From NCBI GenBank assembly GCA_902780635.1, contig CACZGH010000020.1:1-64000 (forward strand): a DNA stretch of 64,000 bases, given 5' to 3'. The notes under the pieces are model-generated. The model ran no database searches and had not been told where the DNA came from. It saw only the letters and a program-made list of their open reading frames with translations. Shown one piece after another: positions 18,135 through 27,224 of this stretch. The position numbers and the translations under genes are program-made. Position 1 is the stretch's first letter, and every line of letters begins with the position of its first letter. Origin of the DNA: an uncultured Prevotellaceae bacterium. GTDB lineage: Bacteria > Bacteroidota > Bacteroidia > Bacteroidales > Bacteroidaceae.

Positions 18135-19967
18135 TCAATATATCTCCCTCATTGGTTGTTTTCCTTGTTTTTCACGGCCTTCCTCACCCACCAGATAGTA
18201 CGACCAGAAGGTGTTCGACAGCGGCGGCTGTCGCAGGGAGGGGTCTTGCTGATTCTTCATGAAGATACCCACAAACTGGTTAAGCATCTGGCAGACACCT
18301 GGCTCGATACTCCAAGGCATGCCGTCGAAACTGCCGTGCTGCTGGGTCCACTGCATCACCAATGCCTGCTGATAGGCGGTGGGGATGCGGTTGAAATGGG
18401 CGTATTTGCCCAAAGGATAATACTGGTTGAAACGGTCGAGGTCACGCTGCAGCAACTCATAGCACATCAGGTACTCGAAAGCCATGCGGTTGCCGTAGTT
18501 CTGCACATAAAGCAGACCTAACATCTGATCCATCTCGGTGTCGCTGAAAAGGAAGTCCTGACGTTGTTGCCGATAGGAGCGCAGGGTGTAATAGACAGGG
18601 TCATCGTTCACCTTACCCGACCGTATCATCTCTTTTTGTTCCTTCGCCCAACCAGCATAAAACAACGACTTCTCCAACATACGCAGGTATTTCATCGCCA
18701 CCTCATACTGCCCGTTGATGATATTGCACTCAATGATACGCTTTGTCAGACGGCCGCTCTTACGGTGATTGGGAATGGCCTCCTGGGCCTCGAAAGCGTA
18801 GCGCTCTGCGTCATTGACCATGCCTAAGCGGTAAAACACCTCCGACGTGGGTAATGGTGTGGTCATATCGCGCTGAAAAGCGGGGAACAAGCCCTCTGCC
18901 CCATGCTGGTAGAACTCAAAGAGGCGGTCGCTCAACTGCCCTTGCATGGCCAAAGCAAGATTGACACACGACACATCGAAAGGCCGGGACGGTTGTTTCT
19001 TTTCGGCTTTCAAGATGATTTTGCTCCACTGCTTGGTCCTGACCAAAAAGTCGTAGTCGATGAGGTCATATTTCATCGGGTCGTAGGCATGGCTCACAAA
19101 AAACCAGCCTCCACCCACCAAAACCACTATTTGTGTGATGACGGCCAGGGTCTTCTTCCGCCATGTGGGCAACAAAGTAAGAATAAAGGGCAGAAGGGTG
19201 GCAACGATTTCTATAGCCGTCTGCATCGCAGGCACATACTGTGGGTATCGATAATAATTGATACCGGCGAAAAGATTAAACATCGGATATTGTAGCCATT
19301 TCGCGCAAATCAGGATAATAGCCAGCGCATAGATCAGCACCATCCCCCCCATCGCTAAGCATGCCAACGAACGCCCGCGTATCAACTCGAAAATGGCGAT
19401 ATAGACAGCCACCATCAGCATACAAGGACCAAAAAGCCAATACATCAGCGGCAACGCCACAATGATATATAGCAATTTTATGTATTTGCTAGACGGGAAA
19501 GCCTCATCACGACTCACCACATGATATAGCACCATCGCCCAAAGGGCAGCTAAAAGGGCTATGATAAAACTGATCATGACATTCTCGTCGCCCATCTGTA
19601 TCCACAGCATCACTGATGGCAAAAAGCTAATAGGATACCACCCATCAATCCCTTCAGCCCCATTAGACACAACCCGTCGGCACAGCACCCACACCGTGCG
19701 CTGCAAGAGCATATAAAGCACCGCAAGGATGGCTGTGCCCACCACAGGCATATAATTCAACTGGGTGAGAAACTCGCCGATGTAGTCGGCCAATCCGCCA
19801 GGCACTGTGATACGCTCCCAAAAATAACCACTGCCAAAAAGGAAAAGCTGATACTGCTCCTGAAACGACATGACTGACAGGTAGGGAACAGCCCAAAACC
19901 AGAAAACCACTACTCCAAAAAGCAGCGTGAGTGATAGTTTCCAGTATTTAGAAATGATATTTCTCAT
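18135..19967 (-). CDS. Polytopic membrane protein, DUF6057-like, copy 2
   Basis: 610 residues, the longest of the three paralogs. The N-terminal half contains about ten hydrophobic segments, with MSFQEQYQLFLFGSGYF after the first and GGLADYIGEFLTQLNY just beyond. The C-terminal half is soluble and helix-rich and ends with a highly charged tail. It is 9 nt downstream of the DUF4369-like gene and 1 nt upstream of propeller copy 2. A conserved Gln-Glu-Gln motif at the membrane edge in all three copies may be functional. No known enzymatic motif is visible. Confidence 0.75.
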   Translation of the reverse strand: MRNIISKYWKLSLTLLFGVVVFWFWAVPYLSVMSFQEQYQLFLFGSGYFWERITVPGGLADYIGEFLTQLNYMPVVGTAILAVLYMLLQRTVWVLCRRVVSNGAEGIDGWYPISFLPSVMLWIQMGDENVMISFIIALLAALWAMVLYHVVSRDEAFPSSKYIKLLYIIVALPLMYWLFGPCMLMVAVYIAIFELIRGRSLACLAMGGMVLIYALAIILICAKWLQYPMFNLFAGINYYRYPQYVPAMQTAIEIVATLLPFILTLLPTWRKKTLAVITQIVVLVGGGWFFVSHAYDPMKYDLIDYDFLVRTKQWSKIILKAEKKQPSRPFDVSCVNLALAMQGQLSDRLFEFYQHGAEGLFPAFQRDMTTPLPTSEVFYRLGMVNDAERYAFEAQEAIPNHRKSGRLTKRIIECNIINGQYEVAMKYLRMLEKSLFYAGWAKEQKEMIRSGKVNDDPVYYTLRSYRQQRQDFLFSDTEMDQMLGLLYVQNYGNRMAFEYLMCYELLQRDLDRFNQYYPLGKYAHFNRIPTAYQQALVMQWTQQHGSFDGMPWSIEPGVCQMLNQFVGIFMKNQQDPSLRQPPLSNTFWSYYLVGEEGREKQGKQPMREIY

Positions 19968-19976
19968 ACGTGACTA

Positions 19977-20606
19977 TTATTCATCGTAAACGGTGACCAC
20001 CGTGCCATCAGGCATCCGCTTAGGATAACTGGTGGGATAGAGGCTCTTGAGAAACTCATGCACTACACCTTCTTTCAGGTGAGCGGCCAGCTCACGGGTG
20101 TAGTGCTTATAGGCCTGATGGATACTGTCTGATTGTACCATCAGGCAATTGGCGCGCACGGAATCGGTCTTAGCCATCTCACGGGCAGCCTGGCGCAGCG
20201 TACTCATCTCTCGGGTGTGCTGCTCGGTGGCTTTCTTCCACACTTCCAATGAATCATTACCTGCTGTGCCCTTGGCACTGCTCACACGGCCAATGGTGAC
20301 ATAGAGGTCGCCTGGCTCAGTAACAACGAGCAAACGCTGCACACCGTCGCGGTAGTGGTAGTCCATGATAATCTGTGCCATGTGACAGGTGTCGGTGACG
20401 AACTCAAATTTCCCATCCTTGATATAGACGGAGTCGACAGCTTCTGCCGTGTTGTTCTCCAAAGGCACCAAGAATATCTGTTTGTCGTTGAGACGTGCGT
20501 CTTCCACGGTGCCATGGATACGGCACACATTTTTCTCTTCTGCACCGCATGAGGCTAAAAGCATGGCTGTCAACAGGGCAAAAGCCCCCAAAATGTATTT
20601 TCTCAT
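19977..20606 (-). CDS. DUF4369-like lipoprotein without thioredoxin domain
   Basis: 209 residues with a lipoprotein signal (LLASC, lipid Cys20). Residues 27-110 (IHGTVEDARLNDKQIFLVPL, then AVDSVYIKDGKFEF) resemble the DUF4369 beta domain that normally precedes an AhpC/TSA-type thioredoxin domain in Bacteroidota thiol oxidoreductases. Here a charged helical segment and a short tail take the place of the thioredoxin domain, so no redox CXXC is present. It lies 3 nt after propeller copy 3 and 9 nt before membrane copy 2. An accessory or assembly role for the heme lipoproteins is a guess. Confidence 0.72.
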   Translation of the reverse strand: MRKYILGAFALLTAMLLASCGAEEKNVCRIHGTVEDARLNDKQIFLVPLENNTAEAVDSVYIKDGKFEFVTDTCHMAQIIMDYHYRDGVQRLLVVTEPGDLYVTIGRVSSAKGTAGNDSLEVWKKATEQHTREMSTLRQAAREMAKTDSVRANCLMVQSDSIHQAYKHYTRELAAHLKEGVVHEFLKSLYPTSYPKRMPDGTVVTVYDE

Positions 20607-20609
20607 GTT

Positions 20610-22076
20610 TTATCTGATTTTCACTTGTATTCTCTCTTCTGATACCACCTGCCGCTGCATCTCTCGCACGTCGAGGTGTACAGGGGTCTTGGTGAAGTCG
20701 GGCACATTGTAGGCGTCGAACAGTTGGGCGTAATATTGACGGGGGTGACGCTGAGGAAGAAGGAAAGGTTTACTCACCCTGCCACTGTCATCCACACAGG
20801 CTAAATAGAGTTTGGTATAGGCGCCGTCCTCTCGTTTGGAGGAGAAAACAAACCAATGGCTGCTGGAGGCCCAGTTATGGAAACTCTCCGTGTGGTCGCT
20901 GTTCACCTCCGTCAAAGGACGTGTCTCATGAGTACGCAGGTCCATCAGCCAAAGGTCGGCATCACGCTGTGCCACAGGGAAATTGCTGCGACTTGACACA
21001 CAATACATCAGCCAGCGACCATCATACGACGGACGGGCAAGAGTATAACTCTTGTCGGTCTGCGGTCCGTTGAGCAGGGTGTCGGCAGTGCTGCCAAAGG
21101 TGCCGGTGGCAGCATCAAAGGGGAGTGACACCAACGAGCATTTCACTCGCTCATACTCCGCAGGCACGTCACAAGGCTTAGAGGTACTGTAGTAGAGCAT
21201 CTTGCCATCATGGGAGAAAGCGGGGAAGATCTCTAAGTCTGCCGTCTGTAACAGAGGGGAGAGAAGCAGTTCATTGCTCCGCACATCGAGCACGGCAATA
21301 TCGCCAAAACGATGGTATACCTCCAGGTTGCTCTTGGCACCCGTGAAGAAAGCCTGATGCACGGTGTTGACAGCATAGGCACAATAGTGCCCTGACGGAT
21401 GCCAGTAGGCATAACTGCCGGCGGCTTTGGTCGAGTCGGTCTTGGTGTTGAGCCAACGTTGCACACCGTCTGTCTGCACCATCGTTCCCCCACCCTCTCC
21501 GCGTATCTGCATCGTCAGCCAACGGGGGTCGGTGCGGTTGGGGGTATGGCAGTTGAAGCAACGGCCTGGAACAGCACTCTCCTGCACAATGGGGGTCTCA
21601 TCGAAGGTGTGGATGTCGCGCTGATAAATGCCGATATTGCCTCCCACTTCATAGCCAGGGGGGATACGGCGGTAGGTCAGACCATAGTCGTCAAGGGCAT
21701 AGGGGCTCACGATGACCGTGAAATCCCGATATTGCACCCATTGACCATCAGTCCTGGCACAGACGGTGAAGGTGAGTGTGCCGTCCACATTCTGCCTCGT
21801 CAGCTCATGCCAGTCATCAATATCGAAATCGGCAAATGCTCCGTTGACATGCAGTTCACCTCCTTTACTACCCCTCACCATGACATCCACACGATCGGCT
21901 CGAGGGTCAGCCATATTAAAATTGAGGGGGGCTATGCCCGCAGGGATGGCCACACCCACATAGTCGGGATAGATGACAGGCAACTCGTTGGCCTGACGAG
22001 GATTCCGTGGAGACTGTGAACATGCTGTCAACAACAGCAGCAGAATGGCTATCATCGTATACATCCTCTTTCTCAT
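20610..22076 (-). CDS. CXXCH beta-propeller lipoprotein, copy 3
   Basis: 488 residues; lipobox LTAC with lipid Cys19. It shares PDYVGVAIPAGIAPLNF and SKGGELHVNGAFADFDID with copy 2, and has the heme motif C173-FN-C176-H177 in PGRCFNCHTPNRTDP. Propeller blade motifs are visible as HPSGHYCAY, SHDGKMLYY, SYDGRWLMY and SSHWFVF. The gene starts 1 nt after the stop of the paired membrane gene. The extra cysteines seen in the other copies differ in position, so only the CXXCH pair is conserved in all three, which supports heme attachment rather than a disulfide. Confidence 0.82.
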   Translation of the reverse strand: MRKRMYTMIAILLLLLTACSQSPRNPRQANELPVIYPDYVGVAIPAGIAPLNFNMADPRADRVDVMVRGSKGGELHVNGAFADFDIDDWHELTRQNVDGTLTFTVCARTDGQWVQYRDFTVIVSPYALDDYGLTYRRIPPGYEVGGNIGIYQRDIHTFDETPIVQESAVPGRCFNCHTPNRTDPRWLTMQIRGEGGGTMVQTDGVQRWLNTKTDSTKAAGSYAYWHPSGHYCAYAVNTVHQAFFTGAKSNLEVYHRFGDIAVLDVRSNELLLSPLLQTADLEIFPAFSHDGKMLYYSTSKPCDVPAEYERVKCSLVSLPFDAATGTFGSTADTLLNGPQTDKSYTLARPSYDGRWLMYCVSSRSNFPVAQRDADLWLMDLRTHETRPLTEVNSDHTESFHNWASSSHWFVFSSKREDGAYTKLYLACVDDSGRVSKPFLLPQRHPRQYYAQLFDAYNVPDFTKTPVHLDVREMQRQVVSEERIQVKIR

Positions 22077-22077
22077 C

Positions 22078-23721
22078 TCAGTTTCCTCCCATCATTTTTC
22101 TTACATATTTGCCATAGGCGGAACTTTCATCCCTGCCCTGCGACTGGATACACTTCACGGCATCCTGATAGCCACGGGGCATATACTGATAGCCACCATA
22201 CTGCTGCACCCACGACATGTATTGCATAAAGCCCTGAATGTTGCCCTTAAGCAACATCTCGCCCATAAAATAGTCGAGCGCCATGGTATTTTTAGGATTA
22301 TCGACAAAGAGCAACCCCAACATCTTGTCGATTTCGTCGTAGTTGTAAAGGAAATCGTTTTTGAAACGGATTTGTCGAAGTTTTCCATAGACAGGATGCT
22401 GATCGACCTTACCGTCACGATAGAGCAACTGTTCGGCTTCCTGCGCCCATGAACGGTAGAAAAGGGTGTTCTTCAGCAGGGCGAGGTGCTTGGCAGCCAA
22501 CTGATACTGACCATTGACGATGAGGCACTCGACGATACGCTTGGTGAACCGCCCACTCTTACGGGCGTTGAGGATAGACTCCTGAAGGTCGGACATATAC
22601 CTGCGGGCGGAATTGATCATTCCGAGGCGCCAGAACACCTCGGCGGTGGGGATGTTGGAGGTGAGATCACGGATCATAGGCATGATCAGGGCATCCTCAC
22701 CACTCTGGTAGTAGTCAAACATTCCATCGGCCAGGCGCCGCTCCATGGCAAGAGCCAGATTGACACAGTTGCACGAGAAGGCATTTTTCACTTGATACAC
22801 TTCAGCACGGTCTATCAACTCCTTCCACCGTTCCTGGCGCACTAAATAGTCCTGACGAATCAACTCATATTTTTCACGGTCAAAACTGGTGATAGCCATA
22901 TAGGCCAACACCAAAAGAAGTGAAACGGCCATAACTATTGTATGCCAACTCTTGAGAGAGTTAAAACGGCTTCTACGCATCCAACAACTCACTGCGACCA
23001 ATAGCACTACCACCATAGGGAGCACCGCCATTATCCAGTGATAATGCATCGGGATACGATAATAATTGATACCCAAACCTATCATCTTCAACGGCCACTG
23101 CAACAAGAAAAGCGAGGTCACATACTGTGTCAGCAACAGCAGCAAGGGGAGCCATAGTGCTTTTTTGCCCGACTGTACCAGGCGCAGGGCCACATAGGTC
23201 CACGCCACAGGCCCTGCACACCAATCAAGCAATGGTACCACCAGCACATCGGGCCATGACCACCGACTGCCTTTCCAACAACGACCAGCCACAAGTGCCA
23301 TCAGCAGCACCAGCAGCAAAGCCACTGGATAGGAGAGCAACACACTCTCGTCACTCATCAGCCACAGGAGTAATACAGGAGGCACAACACTTAGCAAAAG
23401 CCAAGTAGAAGGAACCGTCCGCCATTGCTGCCGCATCAGCGACCAAGTGACACATTGCAAAGCGACATATACAAGTGCCAACAACAATGCTCCTATCCAA
23501 CTGACATAATAAAATTGCACAAAAAACTCGCTGACATAGTCGGCCAGACCCCCTGCCACGCTAATACGCTCCAAGAAATAATCACCCGTCAGAAGAAACA
23601 GCTGGTACTGCTCCTGATACGACAGGGCATGGGGATAAATAAGCCACCAAAACAGGAAAATCAGCACACCTAAAAGCACGCTGACACCATACTTCCAATA
23701 TATAGTGACATTTTTTTCCAT
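22078..23721 (-). CDS. Polytopic membrane protein, DUF6057-like, copy 3
   Basis: 547 residues, first gene of the eight-gene operon. About ten hydrophobic segments lie in the first 290 residues (LSYQEQYQLFLLTGDYF and GGLADYVSEFFVQFYY shared with copy 2), followed by a soluble helical-repeat region (RRYMSDLQESILNARKSGRF, TMALDYFMGEMLLKG). An upstream TTG at 23724 is in frame, but the ATG at 23721 aligns with the N-terminus of copy 2. The -7 box ends only 8 nt upstream, so the mRNA may be nearly leaderless. Confidence 0.75.
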   Translation of the reverse strand: MEKNVTIYWKYGVSVLLGVLIFLFWWLIYPHALSYQEQYQLFLLTGDYFLERISVAGGLADYVSEFFVQFYYVSWIGALLLALVYVALQCVTWSLMRQQWRTVPSTWLLLSVVPPVLLLWLMSDESVLLSYPVALLLVLLMALVAGRCWKGSRWSWPDVLVVPLLDWCAGPVAWTYVALRLVQSGKKALWLPLLLLLTQYVTSLFLLQWPLKMIGLGINYYRIPMHYHWIMAVLPMVVVLLVAVSCWMRRSRFNSLKSWHTIVMAVSLLLVLAYMAITSFDREKYELIRQDYLVRQERWKELIDRAEVYQVKNAFSCNCVNLALAMERRLADGMFDYYQSGEDALIMPMIRDLTSNIPTAEVFWRLGMINSARRYMSDLQESILNARKSGRFTKRIVECLIVNGQYQLAAKHLALLKNTLFYRSWAQEAEQLLYRDGKVDQHPVYGKLRQIRFKNDFLYNYDEIDKMLGLLFVDNPKNTMALDYFMGEMLLKGNIQGFMQYMSWVQQYGGYQYMPRGYQDAVKCIQSQGRDESSAYGKYVRKMMGGN

Positions 23722-23728
23722 CAATGTG

Positions 23729-23736
23729 CAAAATTA
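23729..23736 (-). promoter_or_regulatory. Candidate -7 box for the eight-gene operon
   Basis: TAATTTTG on the minus strand, directly before the ATG at 23721. No good TTTG is found at the usual spacing, so this is a partial promoter match. Confidence 0.45.
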
Positions 23737-23796
23737 CATAAAAAAAACGGAAAATATGAACCTGTCATGGTAAAGAAATCATGTTTTCTTTTAGAG

Positions 23797-23833
23797 GAAA
23801 AAAATCCGCCCCATCGCAATGATAGGGCGGATT
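23797..23833 (-). terminator. Terminator of the Sus-like operon
   Basis: A perfect 9-bp stem (23803-23811 with 23825-23833, GGGCGGATT on the plus strand) is followed on the minus strand by a seven-T run. It ends transcription of the Sus-like genes before the CXXCH operon promoter. Confidence 0.85.
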
Positions 23834-23852
23834 GATCATTGAAGTGAATTGC

Positions 23853-25376
23853 TTACTTTTTCTTAAATGCCCACCAAGTGGCCTCACTCCAGCTGCCTGT
23901 GCCAGGAGCTACATAGATGAGCTTCAGGTGATCGCCATCAAGCTGCATAATCTCAAAGTCGGTCGGTTTCTCACCACCACCGTTGATCTTGAACGGGAAG
24001 AGGATGGAACCAGCATCGGTGTGGAGATTGCCAAGAGCCCAAGCGGCCTGTGAACCATCGACAGAGGGGATGTTACGTTCACCCTTGCCCCAATTCTGAA
24101 TCTCAAACTTACCTGAACGGATCTGTGAGCCATTAGCGGCAAAGCTCTGCACAGTGCCCTTCTCATAATTGAAGGTCATGTATGCACCAGCATCTTCCTC
24201 ACCAGTGGCAACACCTGTGTCTGAATGACCCAGCTGGCCTGTCAACTCTGCTGGAGTGGCACCCCACCAGATACCATTGCCGTCATTGACGAAACTATTG
24301 CCGTCGCCAGGAGCATAACCAAGATTACCCCAAACTGGACCACCACGGAACTCGGTATCCCAGGTCCATGACTTCTCTGTATAGTTGGTCAAGGAACCAT
24401 CAGCATCGGTAGAACTCTTGAATGCCCACCAAGTGGCCTCACTCCAGCTGCCTGTGCCAGGAGCAACATAAATGAGCTTCAGATGACCACCATCCAGTTG
24501 CATAATCTCAAAGTCGGTCGGTTTCTCACCACCACCGTTGATCTTGAATGGGAACAAGATACAACCAGCATCCGTGTGCAGGGTACCCAGAGACCATGCA
24601 GCCTGTGAACCGTCCACAGAGGCGAACGAACGTTTGCCGTCGTCCCATGCGGTGACACGGAATTTACCTGAACGAATCTGTGTGCCATCAGCGGCAAAGC
24701 ACTTGACATTGCCATCCTCGTCCATCACCATATATGCATTGGGGTCTTCCTCACCAGTAGCCACACCTGTGTCTGAATGATTCAGCTGGCCGGTCAGGTC
24801 TGCAGGAGGACATCCCCACCAGATACCATTGCCATCATTGACAAAGCTGTCACCGTCGCCAGGGGCGTAACCAAGGTTACCCCAAACGGCATTGTCGCCA
24901 CGGAAGCTGGTATCCCACATCCAAGTCTTAATACCATCTGCACTGCAAAGGTACTTCATGTCTGAGGAAAGCTCTGTGGGCACAAACACCACCACGTCTT
25001 TCTTCACCTCTACGACCGTACCATCCTTGTCAGCGGCACGCACATAGAACGATTGATTAGGATTGCCACCACGTTTGGGCTGAATCTTGAAATTGCCCGA
25101 GAAGCCAGAAGCAAGAATGTTCTCATTGCCATCTGCGTCGAAATTATAAATGACGACAGATTTGTAGGGAGCACCTACCTCATAGAAGAAGAAATTTCCA
25201 TCAGCTGCCTCTGTATATGAGCCATCCTCATTCTGCGCAAACTGCTTGAAAGAGAACTCGCTCTCCACCACCGAAGCGGTGAGCGTAGAGGCAGGAGCAC
25301 TGATACTGTCGACTGAAGGATCACAAGCAGTGAGCAATCCGACAGCGGCACATAATCCAAATATTATCTTTTTCAT
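23853..25376 (-). CDS. SusE/SusF-position surface lipoprotein with duplicated domain
   Basis: 507 residues with a lipoprotein signal (LLTAC, Cys18). An N-terminal Ig/PKD-like domain (about 25-150) precedes two near-identical domains of about 170 residues each, both with the motifs WGNLGYAPGDG, SFVNDGNGIWWG, TGVATGEED, SVDGSQAAW, DFEIMQLDG and TWWAF. Its place after a SusD-like gene suggests a cell-surface glycan- or ligand-binding lipoprotein, with the aromatic-rich repeated domain as the probable binding unit. No catalytic motif is seen. The ligand is unknown. Confidence 0.78.
   Translation of the reverse strand: MKKIIFGLCAAVGLLTACDPSVDSISAPASTLTASVVESEFSFKQFAQNEDGSYTEAADGNFFFYEVGAPYKSVVIYNFDADGNENILASGFSGNFKIQPKRGGNPNQSFYVRAADKDGTVVEVKKDVVVFVPTELSSDMKYLCSADGIKTWMWDTSFRGDNAVWGNLGYAPGDGDSFVNDGNGIWWGCPPADLTGQLNHSDTGVATGEEDPNAYMVMDEDGNVKCFAADGTQIRSGKFRVTAWDDGKRSFASVDGSQAAWSLGTLHTDAGCILFPFKINGGGEKPTDFEIMQLDGGHLKLIYVAPGTGSWSEATWWAFKSSTDADGSLTNYTEKSWTWDTEFRGGPVWGNLGYAPGDGNSFVNDGNGIWWGATPAELTGQLGHSDTGVATGEEDAGAYMTFNYEKGTVQSFAANGSQIRSGKFEIQNWGKGERNIPSVDGSQAAWALGNLHTDAGSILFPFKINGGGEKPTDFEIMQLDGDHLKLIYVAPGTGSWSEATWWAFKKK
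23866..24924 (-). repeat. Tandem intragenic duplication in the SusE-like gene
   Basis: Copies at about 23866-24369 and 24421-24924 (offset 555 bp) are highly similar at DNA level, with long identical runs such as the segment encoding SWSEATWWAF. Small compensating indels keep both in frame. Recombination between the copies could shorten or expand the protein by one domain. Confidence 0.85.
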
Positions 25377-25412
25377 GATTTCTACAGTTTAATTGTTTGA
25401 TAACAGATCGTA

Positions 25413-27182
25413 TTATCTATTGTTCCAGTCGGTGTATTCACTGTTGGACTCAGTCCAACCCTCATTCTGCTTGAGAGCACCCTCACTGAGAATCACCTCA
25501 GATTCAGGCAGTTTCTGGAATCCGGCAGTAGCCTTGTAACGAGCGGCATAGCCACCATTATGCGCAAAGTTGGTAGAGGGACGACCGCAATAGTAGCAGG
25601 CCTGGTCGGTCTGTTTCTCCAAAGCCTCTGAGGCGATATGCCAGCGACGGATGTCGTTGAAGCGCAAACCCTCGAAAGCCAACTCCCAGCGACGCTCTCT
25701 TTGCAGGGCAGCAAGGCTATAGGACGGTATATCCTGCAAGCCGGCGCGTTTGCGCAGTTTGTTGATACCACTGACATCTTCTTTCAACTCACTCTGCATC
25801 AACAGCACTTCAGCAAAGCGGATGAGCACCATGTCGTGGATATTGCCCAGCTGGAAGTTCTCCTCTCCGGAGATTTCCCATCCACCAGGATACATCTCAT
25901 TCTCAAACGTACACCAATAGTCACCGCTATCATCCTTCTTCTTAGAGGTGATGGGAGAGAGCTTCTTGCCATAGTAGTCGGTCTCCTGCACAAAGTCTTC
26001 CCAGCCACCATAAGTGTAGGAGGGCAGGTCTTTCAGATTCAGCACAGTGGCGTCGAAACGCAAGTCTCTTGGCTCAGCATTCTTCCAGTCGGTCACCAAG
26101 TTGGTGGCCACAGGACCAGCACCCCATCCTTGTCCGAAGGGGAAGGTGTTGGCGTAAGCCTGACCGCCACGCACACCGAAGTGCAGTGAATAGCCGTTGG
26201 CATAGCCAATGGTGGTCTGCCAGGAAGCCATCTTGTTGAATTTCACAGCAAACATTGACTCGGGGTTGACAGCATTGTCATCCTCTACCCATTTCAGATT
26301 CTGGCCTTTGGTGTAGTCATAATCTTCCACCGTACAACGGTTGGTATAGGCCCAGAGATTGCGGAAGTCAGGAACTAATGAATAGCCGGAATTGTTCACA
26401 CAGTCATCAATATATCCTATCACTTCCTGCTTGGTCAGTGTACTGCCATCGGGCAATTCGACAGAAGTCAGAGGACTGTAATTGGAGCTGGTCAAGTCGG
26501 CGATGGTCTCACCATTGCAATAGAAACCAGTGTAGAACAGCCAGCAACGGCCTAAGAGGGCCTCTGCGCAATACTTGTCGACATGTCCGTCGGTCTTGCG
26601 CACGGCGGGCATCGTCTTGGCAGCATCACGCAAGTCCTGAAGTATCTGGCCCCAAATGACTGCAGCAGTAGGAGGAGTGGCATCCTCAGGACGCTCGGGA
26701 GTCGTCAGCATAGGAATCCTTCCGTACATGGAAGCCAACTCATAATAGAAGAAAGCTCTCATAAACAGGGCCTCACCGATGGTCTGGTTCTTCTCACTTT
26801 CGTCAAACTCCACATTGTTCAGAGCCTGAAGCAACGTGTTGGCACGGTTGACACCCTGATAACGCTGCTGCCAGAAATCACGGGTCATATCCGTATTGTA
26901 GTTCAGGATGAGGTCCATCGCCTGCATCAGTTTATCATTGGTACCACCACCACCATACTGGTCGTCGCTGGCAAGCATTGCATAGTAATGCCAGGTCTCC
27001 TGTGGATTGGCATTCACGGAGTTCAGGTTCTGGTAGATACCAGCCAGAGCCTGTGCAGCGTCATCAGCATTGACAGGGAAGTTGGAGGTATCCTTCTCCG
27101 TCATACTCATCGAGTCCAAGTCACAGGACACCATCGTGCCTGCGAAAAGTGCTGCGCCTAAAAAATATGCTATTTTTTTCAT
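25413..27182 (-). CDS. SusD/RagB-like surface lipoprotein
   Basis: 589 residues; lipoprotein signal ending at MVSC (Cys20). The SusD-type helical repeat architecture is recognisable from the early segment AAQALAGIYQNLNS, the FMRAFFYYELASMYGRIP motif near residue 140, and the C-terminal RRWELAFEGLRFNDIRRW region that is highly conserved in the family. SusD proteins form the lid of the SusC transporter and bind the incoming ligand. It lies 36 nt upstream of the SusE-like gene and 42 nt downstream of the SusC-like gene. Confidence 0.95.
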   Translation of the reverse strand: MKKIAYFLGAALFAGTMVSCDLDSMSMTEKDTSNFPVNADDAAQALAGIYQNLNSVNANPQETWHYYAMLASDDQYGGGGTNDKLMQAMDLILNYNTDMTRDFWQQRYQGVNRANTLLQALNNVEFDESEKNQTIGEALFMRAFFYYELASMYGRIPMLTTPERPEDATPPTAAVIWGQILQDLRDAAKTMPAVRKTDGHVDKYCAEALLGRCWLFYTGFYCNGETIADLTSSNYSPLTSVELPDGSTLTKQEVIGYIDDCVNNSGYSLVPDFRNLWAYTNRCTVEDYDYTKGQNLKWVEDDNAVNPESMFAVKFNKMASWQTTIGYANGYSLHFGVRGGQAYANTFPFGQGWGAGPVATNLVTDWKNAEPRDLRFDATVLNLKDLPSYTYGGWEDFVQETDYYGKKLSPITSKKKDDSGDYWCTFENEMYPGGWEISGEENFQLGNIHDMVLIRFAEVLLMQSELKEDVSGINKLRKRAGLQDIPSYSLAALQRERRWELAFEGLRFNDIRRWHIASEALEKQTDQACYYCGRPSTNFAHNGGYAARYKATAGFQKLPESEVILSEGALKQNEGWTESNSEYTDWNNR

Positions 27183-27224
27183 GTTATTCTATAATGCTAA
27201 AATTATTGATTAAAACCTGACATC

